Part shown: positions 8,825 to 18,060 of the stretch, piece by piece | Layout: every line of letters begins with the position of its first letter | Numbering within the stretch: position 1 is the stretch's first letter | NCBI RefSeq assembly: GCF_023145695.1 | Contig: NZ_JAJHVV010000014.1 | Coordinates: 47,108-111,107, forward strand | Length of the DNA stretch: 64,000 nucleotides | Direction: 5' to 3' | From: Vibrio amylolyticus | Lineage (GTDB): Bacteria; Pseudomonadota; Gammaproteobacteria; Enterobacterales; Vibrionaceae | The notes under the pieces: generated by a model | Database searches by the model: none | The model's input: the letters and a program-made list of their open reading frames with translations, nothing else | What the model was told of the DNA's origin: nothing | Program-made: the position numbers and the translations under genes

Positions 8825-9214
8825 CTAAAAATAGACTCTCAAACCCGCTTTAGCTTCTAATTCAAATTGCATTTCATCAAGGTATAAATTCGGTCCCACA
8901 TCGATATAGAACCCCATCGGCTTTACCCTTAATTCAGCGCCTATTCCTGAGGTGACAGCCATATAATGTGTATTACGGTCAATATATTGGCCACCGACAA
9001 ATAAATACAACGGCGTATTAGAAACTTGAAACGATTTGTTGGCCCCCAAACCAAATTGATCATCGAGACTTAGATTGAACCGAATATCATTATGTTTGAA
9101 TTCTAGCCCCCAAAATGGTTCGCCAACAAAAAGCCCCACTGCCGTATCAGCCTTCGCAGTAAGACTTGCTAAGCAAAGCCCAACCACTAGCATTGTTTTT
9201 CTAACGATGTTCAC
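8825..9214 (-). CDS. Small outer-membrane beta-barrel-like protein
   Basis: I do not recognise the family with certainty. The 129-aa product has a clear Sec signal peptide (about 1-22, ending SLTAKA/D). The mature part has alternating polar/hydrophobic strands and ends in the aromatic RVYF, the C-terminal signature of outer-membrane barrels. Its small size suggests about six to eight short strands or a periplasmic lipid-binding fold. GGTGAG lies seven to eight bases upstream of the ATG. It is convergent with pilE and in the same direction as dnaJ, but with its own upstream terminator separating it from dnaJ. Confidence 0.65.
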   Translation of the reverse strand: MNIVRKTMLVVGLCLASLTAKADTAVGLFVGEPFWGLEFKHNDIRFNLSLDDQFGLGANKSFQVSNTPLYLFVGGQYIDRNTHYMAVTSGIGAELRVKPMGFYIDVGPNLYLDEMQFELEAKAGLRVYF

Positions 9215-9424
9215 ATCTCACCTTCAATTTCGGATATTTGAAAGCGACGAGACTATCAGGAGTTAGGCATAATTAGGTAAATAGAAATGAATATTGACGC
9301 AGCTTTTACAGCTGCTGATAAAGCAAACAAAATTATGACGCTAGACTAACAGCACTTTGAAAAATTTGGTCGTTTAACAATAGATCGGTAGAGGAATCGA
9401 GTTAAAAATCAGAATGCTAGATAC

Positions 9425-9450
9425 AAAAAAGACCTGCAATATAGCAGGCC
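9425..9450 (-). terminator. dnaJ terminator
   Basis: On the minus strand GGCCTGC and GCAGGTC form a stem around TATATT, followed by six T. It lies about 40 bases beyond the dnaJ stop. Confidence 0.85.
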
Positions 9451-9490
9451 CTTTAGGTATTTTTTTAGCTAGAAAATACGTCGGCTGTCT

Positions 9491-10636
9491 CTAGCTCGTT
9501 AGGTCGTCAAAAAACTTCTTAACGCCATTGAAAAAACCTTCAGACTTCGGCTTGTGTTTGTTCGCCGCTTCGCCACCACAGGTATCTTCAAACTCACGTA
9601 ACAGTTCTTTTTGACGAGAACTTAGCTTAACTGGTGTTTCCACCACAAGTTTCACAATTAAGTCACCAACACCGCCGCCACGAACGCCTTTAACGCCTTT
9701 GCCGCGCATACGGAACATGCGGCCTGTTTGTGTCTCATCTGGCACTTTCAAGTTAACACGCCCATCAAGAGTTGGGACTTCCACTTCACCACCTAACGCC
9801 GCCATAGAGAAGCTAACTGGCACTTCACAGTATAGGTTGTTGCCGTCACGCTCAAAGATATTGTGCTCTTTTACATGAACCTGAACGTACAGATCGCCTG
9901 CTGGTGCGCCCATATCGCCCGCTTCGCCTTCACCTGATAAGCGAATACGATCGCCAGTATCAACACCAGATGGGATTTTAACGTTAAGTGTCTTAGTCTT
10001 TTGCTTGCGACCTTGACCGTGACATGAGTTACAAGGATCTTTAATGATCTTGCCTTTACCATTACAGCTAGGACACGTTTGCTGAACAGCAAAGAAGCCT
10101 TGACGCATTTGAACTTGGCCATGACCGTGACACGTACCACATGTCTCAGGAGAAGAGCCTTTCTTAGCACCATTGCCATCACACGTATCACAATGCACTA
10201 GTGTTGGAATCTCAATCTCTTTAGAAACACCTTTTACCGCTTCTTCTAAAGTGAGCTCCATGTTGTAGCGAAGGTCGGCACCGCGCTGTGCACGTTGACC
10301 ACCGCCACCACGACGACCACCGCCGAAGATATCACCGAAAACATCGCCAAAGATGTCACCGAAGTCACCTTGACCGCCGCCACCGAAGCCGCCGCCACCC
10401 ATTCCACCTTGCTCAAATGCGGCATGGCCATATTGGTCATACGCTGCTTTCTTTTGAGCATCAGTCAAAATTTCGTACGCTTCTTTTACTTCTTTAAACT
10501 TCTCATCTGAAGTGTCATCACCTTGATTACGGTCAGGGTGGTATTTCATCGCTAAGCGCTTATACGCCTTTTTGATATCACGTTCAGATGCGTCACGACT
10601 GACGCCTAATACTTCATAAAAATCACGTTTTGACAT
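9491..10636 (-). CDS. dnaJ: Chaperone DnaJ (Hsp40)
   Basis: DnaJ delivers unfolded clients to DnaK and stimulates its ATPase. The J domain (about 1-70) has the HPD motif in KYHPDRNQ. A Gly/Phe-rich linker (about 75-110) follows, then four CxxCxGxG-type zinc-finger repeats (for example CDTCDGNG, CGTCHGHG, CPSCNGKG, CNSCHGQG) and the C-terminal client-binding domain. The start is taken at 10636 (MSKRDFYEVLGV) because homologues begin there and GGTGA lies nine bases upstream. Five extra upstream codons are possible but unlikely. It is downstream of dnaK across a 262-base spacer. Confidence 0.97.
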   Translation of the reverse strand: MSKRDFYEVLGVSRDASERDIKKAYKRLAMKYHPDRNQGDDTSDEKFKEVKEAYEILTDAQKKAAYDQYGHAAFEQGGMGGGGFGGGGQGDFGDIFGDVFGDIFGGGRRGGGGQRAQRGADLRYNMELTLEEAVKGVSKEIEIPTLVHCDTCDGNGAKKGSSPETCGTCHGHGQVQMRQGFFAVQQTCPSCNGKGKIIKDPCNSCHGQGRKQKTKTLNVKIPSGVDTGDRIRLSGEGEAGDMGAPAGDLYVQVHVKEHNIFERDGNNLYCEVPVSFSMAALGGEVEVPTLDGRVNLKVPDETQTGRMFRMRGKGVKGVRGGGVGDLIVKLVVETPVKLSSRQKELLREFEDTCGGEAANKHKPKSEGFFNGVKKFFDDLTS

Positions 10637-10693
10637 GCTATTGGTCACCAATTTAATGCTACAAGCGGCTCTACACCCCTTGCTGTTGTATCG

Positions 10694-10888
10694 ATATAGC
10701 TAAAGGCTTTGATAAATACTGACCACTTAACCGGGTTAGCAAGACATTTAGCTATATAGATACTTCAGGACAAACATACGGGCGTATGAGTTGCCTCAAA
10801 CGCCCGCATTGATATCTAGATGTGCCTTTATCTTAATAAAGACACATAAAATCAGGAAGTTAGATTAAAAGTAATCATCACTTCCTGA
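10694..10888 (-). other. dnaK-dnaJ spacer with three inverted repeats
   Basis: Three hairpins are visible: ATATAGCTAAA (10694-10704) with TTTAGCTATAT (10747-10757); an 11-bp arm starting at 10821 with one mismatch; and TCAGGAAGT (10852-10860) with ACTTCCTGA (10880-10888). None has a strong T-tract, so they look like processing or attenuation structures that would set the dnaK:dnaJ ratio. Confidence 0.5.
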
Positions 10889-10898
10889 GAAGATAGAA

Positions 10899-12818
10899 TT
10901 ACTTCTTATCTTCTTTAACTTCTTCGAACTCAGCGTCTACAACGTCTTCGTCTTGAGCTTGCTGTTGGCCTGCTTCTTCGCCGCCTTGAGCTTGTTCAGC
11001 TTGAGCTTTCTGCTGAGCAATCTCCATTAGCTTTTGAGAAGCTTCCATTAGCGCTTGTACTTTCGCGTCGATAGCTTCTTTGTCGTCGCCTTTCTTCGCT
11101 GTTTCAAGTTCTGCAATTGCTGCTTCAATCTTCTCTTTATCTTCTGCAGGTAGAGCTTCACCAGCTTCTTCTACTTGCTTCTGAGTACCGTGAATCATTT
11201 GGTCAGCTTGGTTACGTGCAGTTGCTAGCTCTTCGAACTTTTTGTCCGCTTCTTTGTTCGCTTCTGCTTCTTGAACCATTTTCTCGATTTCGTCGTCGCT
11301 TAGGCCGCCTGAAGCTTGGATAGTGATCTTCTGCTCTTTACCTGTCTGCTTATCTTTAGCAGAAACGTGTAGGATACCATCCGCATCAAGGTCGAAAGTT
11401 ACTTCGATTTGAGGCATGCCACGTGGTGCAGCTTGGATGCCTTCTAGGTTGAACTGACCAAGAGACTTGTTGTAAGTCGCTTGCTTACGCTCACCTTGAA
11501 GAACGTGGATAGTTACCGCGTTTTGGTTGTCTTCTGCAGTAGAGAACGTTTGGTTCGCTTTCGTTGGGATCGTCGTGTTCTTCTCAACTAGCTTAGTCAT
11601 TACGCCACCCATCGTCTCGATACCAAGAGATAGAGGAGTTACATCTAGAAGAAGTACGTCTTTAACGTCACCAGCTAGAACACCACCTTGAACAGCAGCA
11701 CCCATTGCAACCGCTTCATCAGCGTTTACATCTTTACGCGGCTCTTTGCCGAAGAAATCAGTAACTTTAGCTTGAACCATTGGCATACGAGTTTGACCAC
11801 CAACTAGGATAACATCATCGATGTCACCAACAGATAGGTCAGCATCAGCTAGAGCAACTTTAAGTGGCTCAAGAGAACGTTGTACTAGGTCTTCAACTAG
11901 AGATTCTAGTTTCGCGCGAGTTACTTTAACGTTCATGTGCTTAGGACCAGTTGCATCAGCAGTAACGTAAGGTAGGTTTACGTCAGTTTGCTGTGCTGAA
12001 GAAAGTTCAATTTTCGCTTTCTCTGCTGCTTCTTTAACACGTTGCATTGCAAGAGGGTCGTTCTTAAGATCGATACCTTGCTCTTTGTTGAACTCGTCTA
12101 CTAAGTAGTTGATTAGACGGTTATCAAAGTCTTCGCCACCTAGGTGAGTGTCACCGTTAGTCGCTAGTACTTCAAATGTCTTCTCGCCTTCAACTTCGTC
12201 AATCTCGATGATTGAGATATCGAATGTACCACCACCAAGGTCGTAAACAGCGATAGTGCGGTCGCCGCCTTTCTTATCAAGACCGTAAGCTAGTGCAGCC
12301 GCTGTTGGTTCGTTGATGATACGTTTAACTTCTAGACCTGCGATACGGCCAGCATCTTTTGTTGCTTGACGCTGAGCATCGTTAAAGTAAGCAGGTACAG
12401 TGATAACAGCGCCAGTTACTTCCTCACCTAGGAAGTCTTCAGCTGTTTTCTTCATTTTCTTTAGTACTTCTGCAGAAACTTGAGGAGCAGCCATTTGTTG
12501 GCCTTGCGCTTCAACCCAAGCATCACCGTTATCAGCTTTAACAATGTTAAATGGCATGATTTTGATGTCGCGTTGTACTTCTTCGTCTTCAAAACGACGA
12601 CCAATAAGACGCTTAATAGCAAATAGCGTGTTAGTTGGGTTAGTTACCGCTTGACGTTTTGCAGGCTGACCTACTAGTGTTTCACCGTCGGTGTATGCGA
12701 TAACTGAAGCAGTTGTACGCTCACCTTCTGCATTTTCAATTACGCGTGGCTTGTCACCGTCAAGAACAGCAACACAAGAGTTAGTAGTACCTAAGTCAAT
12801 ACCAATGATTTTACCCAT
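10899..12818 (-). CDS. dnaK: Chaperone DnaK (Hsp70)
   Basis: DnaK is the central ATP-dependent Hsp70 chaperone and, with DnaJ, a negative regulator of sigma-32. The 639-aa protein has the nucleotide-binding domain (about 1-385) starting IGIDLGTTNSCVAV, with DLGGGTFDIS, the linker DVLLLDVTPLSLG near 388-400, the substrate-binding beta domain and the helical lid. The acidic C-terminus ends EEVKEDKK, the EEVD-like bacterial tail. Transcription is expected from the sigma-32 promoter at 12937-12965, and dnaJ is downstream. The gene is complete with no unusual features. Confidence 0.98.
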   Translation of the reverse strand: MGKIIGIDLGTTNSCVAVLDGDKPRVIENAEGERTTASVIAYTDGETLVGQPAKRQAVTNPTNTLFAIKRLIGRRFEDEEVQRDIKIMPFNIVKADNGDAWVEAQGQQMAAPQVSAEVLKKMKKTAEDFLGEEVTGAVITVPAYFNDAQRQATKDAGRIAGLEVKRIINEPTAAALAYGLDKKGGDRTIAVYDLGGGTFDISIIEIDEVEGEKTFEVLATNGDTHLGGEDFDNRLINYLVDEFNKEQGIDLKNDPLAMQRVKEAAEKAKIELSSAQQTDVNLPYVTADATGPKHMNVKVTRAKLESLVEDLVQRSLEPLKVALADADLSVGDIDDVILVGGQTRMPMVQAKVTDFFGKEPRKDVNADEAVAMGAAVQGGVLAGDVKDVLLLDVTPLSLGIETMGGVMTKLVEKNTTIPTKANQTFSTAEDNQNAVTIHVLQGERKQATYNKSLGQFNLEGIQAAPRGMPQIEVTFDLDADGILHVSAKDKQTGKEQKITIQASGGLSDDEIEKMVQEAEANKEADKKFEELATARNQADQMIHGTQKQVEEAGEALPAEDKEKIEAAIAELETAKKGDDKEAIDAKVQALMEASQKLMEIAQQKAQAEQAQGGEEAGQQQAQDEDVVDAEFEEVKEDKK

Positions 12819-12936
12819 CAGGCGATCTCCGAATTAATTCTATTTTGATTTTCTATATCCCCTATGTGGGGGATAGATACTGGGCTTTCAACCCTTACGA
12901 ATAAACAAAAAATGAATCTTTGTTTTGTATGCACCA

Positions 12937-12965
12937 TAGATAAGGGCGCTAAATCCCATTTCAAG
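12937..12965 (-). promoter_or_regulatory. Sigma-32 heat-shock promoter of dnaK
   Basis: On the minus strand CTTGAA (12960-12965) is 13 bases from CCCTTATCTA (12937-12946). The sigma-32 consensus is CTTGAA, 13-15 bases, CCCCATnT. The transcript would have a leader of about 110 bases. Confidence 0.7.
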
Positions 12966-13000
12966 GGTTGATACAAAAAAAGTTATTATATTTCTCGCAT

Positions 13001-13030
13001 AAAAAAACAGAGCCAAACGGCTCTGCTTTT
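13001..13030 (-). terminator. Terminator of the SLC1-type symporter gene
   Basis: CAGAGCC (13009-13015) pairs with GGCTCTG (13020-13026); on the minus strand seven T follow. Confidence 0.85.
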
Positions 13031-13051
13031 AGATTCAATCACTAAGCTTTC

Positions 13052-14326
13052 TTAAGCAGTGGCGCGTGAAGGCTCTGCAACAGCTTCATTTTCAGCAACC
13101 TCACCTTCTGATTGAGCAACAATCGTATTCACAGCCGTGTCACCAACAACGTTAGATGACGTACAGAACATGTCGTTGATACGGTCTACCGCAGCGATGA
13201 TTGCAAGACCTTCAGGTGGTAAACCTAGTTGATGCAGTAGAACACCAACCATAACCACACCACCACCAGGAACACCGCCTGCACCAATTGACAGAAGCAA
13301 AATAGTGAAACCAAGCGTAAACAGGTCAGCGGTAACAATTGGCTGTCCAAACGCATTCGCCACAAAAATAGTCGCTAAAGCAATATAAACAGACACACCC
13401 GCCATGTTCATCGTTGCACCTAATGGAACACCAAAACCAGCAACCGATTTAGACACGCCTAACTTCTCAGTTAAAGTGCGCATTGTCACAGGGATCGTCG
13501 CGTTTGAACTTGCCGTTGAAAGTGAGAAAAGAATTTGCTCACGAACCGCGCGAAGGAATGTTTTCGACGAACACTTGGTAGTTAGTGCAACCACTGTTGG
13601 ATAGAAGATAAAGATTTGGAACAGCAGCATCGCAATAACTAAAGCAACATAGCCCGCAACCGACATTAATGTGCTTGCTTCTAACGTTGCACCCAAATTA
13701 ATCATAAGTGCAAATACACCGTAAGGCGCAAGACCCATCACAAGGCCAATTAGCTTCATCATTAGCTCGTTACCAAGCTTAAATGCGTTAGCGATCGGTG
13801 CGCCGCGTTCTTTCATCGCTTGAATGCCGATACCCACTAAAATCGCCATAAAGATGATTTGTAGCATGTCGCCACTTGCGAATGCAGCAGCAGGGTTACT
13901 TGGAACAATATTAACGATTAGGTTAAAAATATTCGGCGTATCCGTTGTTACAAACTCAGCAGCGCTTCCAGTCGAAGCCACTAAGTTCGCACCAGCACCC
14001 GGTTGGAAAATCATTCCTATGGTTAACGCTAAAACGATCGCAATGACAGTATTAAGAATGTAAAGAGAAAACGTTTTACTGCCTAAGCGACCAAAAGAGG
14101 TGAGATCTTTCAGATCGACGATTCCGCAAACAATTGAAAAGAAAACTAATGGAACAACCATCAATTTGATCATTTCAACGAACATGGTACCAACGCCGTC
14201 AGCGAGCCCTAACAGGTAGGTGTCCATAAAAGTGACGCCGCTAAATAGGTATTGAATTGCGGTACCGATCATAAGGCCAGCGAAAAGCCCTACGAATATT
14301 TTGCTTGAGAGCGACTTATCCATCAT
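13052..14326 (-). CDS. Dicarboxylate/amino acid:cation symporter (SLC1/DAACS family)
   Basis: This 424-aa membrane protein is a glutamate-transporter-fold elevator carrier using a cation gradient. The hairpin-1 serine-rich motif (SSSNATIPVT), hairpin-2 glycine motif (GAGGVPGGG) and TM8 motif DMxxTxxNVxGD are present. Two signature positions differ from acidic amino acid transporters. The TM7 NMDGT motif reads NMAGV, and the TM8 Arg that binds the substrate side-chain carboxylate (R397 in GltPh) is Cys (DMFCTSSNVVGD). By comparison with ASCT and SstT-type proteins this suggests a neutral substrate, so gltP is not assigned. It is a single gene with its own terminator. Confidence 0.9.
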   Translation of the reverse strand: MMDKSLSSKIFVGLFAGLMIGTAIQYLFSGVTFMDTYLLGLADGVGTMFVEMIKLMVVPLVFFSIVCGIVDLKDLTSFGRLGSKTFSLYILNTVIAIVLALTIGMIFQPGAGANLVASTGSAAEFVTTDTPNIFNLIVNIVPSNPAAAFASGDMLQIIFMAILVGIGIQAMKERGAPIANAFKLGNELMMKLIGLVMGLAPYGVFALMINLGATLEASTLMSVAGYVALVIAMLLFQIFIFYPTVVALTTKCSSKTFLRAVREQILFSLSTASSNATIPVTMRTLTEKLGVSKSVAGFGVPLGATMNMAGVSVYIALATIFVANAFGQPIVTADLFTLGFTILLLSIGAGGVPGGGVVMVGVLLHQLGLPPEGLAIIAAVDRINDMFCTSSNVVGDTAVNTIVAQSEGEVAENEAVAEPSRATA

Positions 14327-14572
14327 TCTACTCCAGTTGTTGTGTGTGCATTTATGTTAAAAATTAGTTATAAACTCGGTCTATCGCCGAGAAGGCAGTC
14401 ATAATACACAGACAAAACATAAAGAAAAGAACCATCCACCTTGCAGGTAAATGTAATAAATAGATATTAATTTCAACATACTTTAGATTATCAGCACATG
14501 ACACTGAAGAAAAACAAGAAAGGCAGTGGATAATATTTTGAGAAAAGAATGTTAAAATGTTTACATCTAGGC

Positions 14573-14600
14573 AAAAAAAAGAGGAGCTTCTGCTCCTCTT
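14573..14600 (-). terminator. grpE terminator
   Basis: GAGGAGC (14581-14587) pairs with GCTCCTC (14592-14598) around TTCT; on the minus strand eight T follow, 26 bases past the grpE stop. The rest of the gap 14327-14625 is AT-rich upstream DNA of the symporter. Confidence 0.9.
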
Positions 14601-14625
14601 CATAAATAACAATAGGTAGTAGCTA

Positions 14626-15228
14626 TTACTTAGACACCATTACCATTGCAGGGCGAATAACTCGACCGTTTAGCTCGTAACCTTTTTGCATAACGAACAT
14701 GACGGAATTAGGTTCATGATCTGCACTCTCTTGAATAGACATCGCCTGGTGCATTTCAGGGTTAAATGCTTCACCTTCTGGGTTGATCTCTTTCAAACCA
14801 AATTTAGCAACAACATCAACAAATGACTTATGTGTCATTTCAACACCTTCAAGAACAGGTTTAACCGCTTCGTTCTCAGCATCAGCTGATTGAATGGCAC
14901 GCTCAAGATTATCAATAACTGGTAGTAGCTCTTCAGCAAACTTATTCAATGCGTACTTACGTGCTTTATCGATTTCTTGCTCAGTACGACGACGCATGTT
15001 TTCTACTTCTGCTTTTGCACGCAATACAGAGTCTTGTTGCTCTTGAACTTTTGCTTCACTCGTTAATAAAGCCGCTTCAAGTTGAGCAATCTTACTTTCT
15101 TGTTCGTCTAGCTGTAACTCTTCATTCCATTCAATATCAGCATCGCTTCCAACAACATCAGCTTCTTGCTCTGTGTTTTCAGTGTTCTTTAGTTCTTCTT
15201 CTTTCATTTTGTTTTCTTCGTTGCTCAT
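14626..15228 (-). CDS. grpE: Nucleotide exchange factor GrpE
   Basis: GrpE releases ADP from DnaK and acts as a thermosensor. The 200-aa protein has an acidic unstructured N-terminus (about 1-45), a long coiled coil (about 45-110, with MRRRTEQEIDKARKYA) and the C-terminal beta domain ending RPAMVMVSK. The start MSNEENKMKEE at 15228 is chosen because GGAG lies five bases upstream; a start at 15246 would add six non-conserved residues. A textbook sigma-32 promoter precedes it, divergent from nadK. Confidence 0.96.
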   Translation of the reverse strand: MSNEENKMKEEELKNTENTEQEADVVGSDADIEWNEELQLDEQESKIAQLEAALLTSEAKVQEQQDSVLRAKAEVENMRRRTEQEIDKARKYALNKFAEELLPVIDNLERAIQSADAENEAVKPVLEGVEMTHKSFVDVVAKFGLKEINPEGEAFNPEMHQAMSIQESADHEPNSVMFVMQKGYELNGRVIRPAMVMVSK

Positions 15229-15320
15229 GATATCTCCAGAATTCAATCAAACGTGCGCCTATACTCTTTGTTACTCATTTAGGGGCACAAAAATTCGCAT
15301 AAAGGGGTGACTTGCCATTA

Positions 15321-15348
15321 TTATGGGGATGAAGATTCTTGATTCAAG
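15321..15348 (-). promoter_or_regulatory. Sigma-32 heat-shock promoter of grpE
   Basis: On the minus strand CTTGAA (15343-15348) and CCCCATAA (15321-15328) are 14 bases apart, an almost perfect sigma-32 promoter. It ends only about 22 bases before the divergent nadK start, so the two genes share regulatory DNA. Confidence 0.85.
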
Positions 15349-15369
15349 TCTAAATAGCCTGGAAAACCT

Positions 15370-16254
15370 ATGAAAAAATGCTTTGAAGTGATTGCCATCA
15401 TCGGAAAACCGCGAGATCAGCAAGCAATACAAACACATAAAGAGCTCTACCTATGGCTAACAGCTGAAGGTTACCACGTTTTTATTGATGACCGTTTATC
15501 CGATATTCTTGATGATATTCCAAAAGAGAGTTTTTCCAGCCTGATTGAACTTGGTAAAAAAGCCGACTTAGCCATTGTTGTTGGCGGCGATGGTAACATG
15601 CTTGGCGCTGCGAGAGTGTTATCTCGCTTTGATATCAATGTTATTGGAGTGAACAGAGGTAATTTAGGCTTCTTAACAGATTTAGACCCTGACAACTTCC
15701 AGTCAGACTTACTCAGTGTATTAAACGGCGAATATAGAATTGAGAACCGCTTTTTGCTAGAAACCGAGATCCATCGACATGGTCAAGTAAAAAGCCATAA
15801 CTCTGCACTTAACGAAGCCGTATTACACCCCGGCCAAGTGGCGCATATGATTGAGTTTGAAGTCTACATTGATGACACTTTTGCGTTTTCCCAGCGTTCT
15901 GATGGACTCATTGTTTCTACACCAACAGGCTCTACCGCTTACTCGTTATCAGGCGGGGGCCCTATTCTATCCCCAAGCATAAATGCCATTAGTTTAGTGC
16001 CAATGTTCCCACACACGCTATCTAGTCGACCATTGGTCGTGGATGGAAACAGCCGCATCAAGTTAATCGTCTCACCAGATAACAGAGGCACACAAGAAGT
16101 TAGCTGTGATGGGCAGATATCTCTCCCTGTCTCCCCTGGGGATGAAATACATATATTTCAAAGCCCTACAGCGTTAAAGCTGATACATCCAAAAGACTAC
16201 AGCTACTATCACGTTCTTAGGAACAAGCTTGGATGGTCAAGCAAACTGTTTTAG
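15370..16254 (+). CDS. nadK: NAD kinase
   Basis: NadK phosphorylates NAD+ to NADP+ with ATP, the only route to NADP. The 294-aa protein has the conserved GGDGNMLGAAR motif (GGDG near 74-77) that binds ATP phosphates, NRGNLGFL, and the glycine-rich C-terminal NAD site DGLIVSTPTGSTAYSLSGGG. The ATG at 15370 is followed by the usual KKCFEVIAIIGKPR start. It is divergent from grpE and precedes SOS-regulated recN, as in other gammaproteobacteria. Confidence 0.96.
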   Translation: MKKCFEVIAIIGKPRDQQAIQTHKELYLWLTAEGYHVFIDDRLSDILDDIPKESFSSLIELGKKADLAIVVGGDGNMLGAARVLSRFDINVIGVNRGNLGFLTDLDPDNFQSDLLSVLNGEYRIENRFLLETEIHRHGQVKSHNSALNEAVLHPGQVAHMIEFEVYIDDTFAFSQRSDGLIVSTPTGSTAYSLSGGGPILSPSINAISLVPMFPHTLSSRPLVVDGNSRIKLIVSPDNRGTQEVSCDGQISLPVSPGDEIHIFQSPTALKLIHPKDYSYYHVLRNKLGWSSKLF

Positions 16255-16313
16255 ATCTCGCATCTAGACCTCAGTTGACCTTGCTCACAAAGTAGTCACA
16301 TCTTAAAAATAAC

Positions 16314-16390
16314 TTACCTGTACAACTTTACTGTATAAAGAAACAGTATATACTGTTTTCTTATACAGTATTGTTCAATTGTACAGGTAA
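16314..16390 (+). promoter_or_regulatory. recN operator with two LexA boxes inside a 77-bp dyad
   Basis: Two SOS boxes fit CTG-N10-CAG: CTGTATAAAGAAACAG (16331-16346) and CTGTTTTCTTATACAG (16353-16368), six bases apart. TTACCTGTACAA (16314-16325) and TTGTACAGGTAA (16379-16390) form a perfect inverted pair outside them. The boxes are arranged almost symmetrically about 16350. The right arm ends only five bases before the recN ATG. Confidence 0.9.
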
Positions 16391-16395
16391 ATAAG

Positions 16396-18060
16396 ATGCT
16401 GGCTCATTTAAGTGTAAACAACTTCGCTATCGTTAAATCTTTGCAGCTCGAGCTTTCTAAAGGGATGACCAGTATTACTGGTGAAACCGGCGCGGGTAAA
16501 TCAATCGCTATTGATGCTTTAGGGCTTTGTCTTGGTGGCCGTGCTGAAGCAGGAATGGTAAGACAAGGCGAAGAAAAAACTGAAGTGAGTGCCGCTTTCT
16601 CTCTTGAAAATAACCTACACGCCACACGCTGGTTGGAAGATAACGATCTTCTTGAAGGCAACGACTGCATACTTCGCCGCATTATTAGTAAAGAAGGCCG
16701 TTCAAGAGCTTTTATTAACGGCAGCCCTGTCCCGCTTTCTCAACTAAAGTCTCTTGGTCAATTGCTGATAAACATTCATGGTCAACACGCTCATCATCAG
16801 CTGATGAAAAGTGAATACCAAATGGCGATGCTTGATCAATACGCAGGCCATACAAACCTATTAAAAAGCACTCGAAATGCCTATCAAAATTGGCGTCAGG
16901 CTGATAACAATCTCAAGCAGTTAAAAGAAAACAGCGCCACTAACCAAGCCCAGAAACAGCTGCTTGAATATCAAATTAAAGAGCTTAACGAGCTCTCTCT
17001 TGGCGAGGAAGAGTATGAACAACTCGAACAAGAACACAAACGACTCTCCAATAGTGGCGAACTTGCCTCAACCTGTCAGCAAGCTATCGAGCTTATCTAT
17101 GAGGGTGAAGAAGTTAATGCGCTTGGTATTCTGCAATCAGCCAATCAGTCCTTAATTCAATTAGCCGAGCTTGATGAAAAACTGACAGAGCTTCCAAATA
17201 TGATCTCAGAAGCAATGATTCAGCTTGAAGAAGCAAACGCTGAGCTGCGAAATTACCTTGATTGTATTGACGTTAATCCGGCCCGAATGGCCTTTGTAGA
17301 ACAACGTTTTTCAAAAGTCATGTCTATTACACGAAAGCATCACGTAATGCCTGACGAACTGTATCAGCATCATCAAGACTTACTCGCTCAAATTGAAGCA
17401 TTGGACTGTTCTGATGAACGGCTTGGAGAGTTGGAACAAGAAGTAGAAAACAAATATCAGGCATTTATCTCTGCATCAGAAAAACTCCACAAATCTCGCT
17501 GCCGTTACGCAAAAGAGCTCAATAAACTGATTTCAGCGAGCATGCATGAATTAAGCATGGAAAAAGCCAAATTCTGTATAGATGTCGATAACAAAAATAC
17601 ACATCCATCACCACTTGGTATGGACTCCGTTTGCTTTTTGGTTTCAACAAACCCGGGCCAACCACTCCAGCCAATTGCAAAAGTCGCCTCTGGTGGTGAG
17701 CTGTCGCGTATCTCACTCGCGATTCAAGTTATTACCGCTCAAAAAATTGAAACACCAAGTTTAATCTTTGATGAAGTTGATGTCGGTATTAGTGGCCCTA
17801 CCGCAGCCGTAGTTGGCAAGATGCTACGAACACTAGGCCAATCGACTCAAGTACTTTGTGTGACACACCTCCCCCAAGTCGCTGGTTGTGGCCATCAGCA
17901 GCTCTTCGTTGCCAAAGCGACCAAAGCAGGAAAAACAGAAACGAAAATGTACACACTGGGTACTGAAGAAAGAATATCCGAGCTTGCGCGCTTATTGGGC
18001 GGTAGTGAAATCACCCAATCGACACTGGCTAACGCCAAAGAGCTATTGATTGCAGCGTAA
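16396..18060 (+). CDS. recN: DNA repair protein RecN
   Basis: RecN is an SMC-like ATPase that organises broken DNA ends during recombinational repair. The 554-aa protein has Walker A GETGAGKSIAID near residues 30-41, a coiled-coil middle region (about 150-370, rich in Glu/Gln/Leu), the ABC signature SGGELSRISLA and Walker B LIFDEVDVGISG near 456-467. ATG at 16396 follows the SOS operator. Strong LexA control is expected from the double box. Length and domain order are normal. Confidence 0.96.
   Translation: MLAHLSVNNFAIVKSLQLELSKGMTSITGETGAGKSIAIDALGLCLGGRAEAGMVRQGEEKTEVSAAFSLENNLHATRWLEDNDLLEGNDCILRRIISKEGRSRAFINGSPVPLSQLKSLGQLLINIHGQHAHHQLMKSEYQMAMLDQYAGHTNLLKSTRNAYQNWRQADNNLKQLKENSATNQAQKQLLEYQIKELNELSLGEEEYEQLEQEHKRLSNSGELASTCQQAIELIYEGEEVNALGILQSANQSLIQLAELDEKLTELPNMISEAMIQLEEANAELRNYLDCIDVNPARMAFVEQRFSKVMSITRKHHVMPDELYQHHQDLLAQIEALDCSDERLGELEQEVENKYQAFISASEKLHKSRCRYAKELNKLISASMHELSMEKAKFCIDVDNKNTHPSPLGMDSVCFLVSTNPGQPLQPIAKVASGGELSRISLAIQVITAQKIETPSLIFDEVDVGISGPTAAVVGKMLRTLGQSTQVLCVTHLPQVAGCGHQQLFVAKATKAGKTETKMYTLGTEERISELARLLGGSEITQSTLANAKELLIAA

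Noticed and set aside
14364..14612. Minus-strand ORF of 82 aa upstream of the SLC1 symporter
   Set aside because: It crosses the grpE terminator and has skewed Cys/Phe/Ser content; no ribosome binding site.
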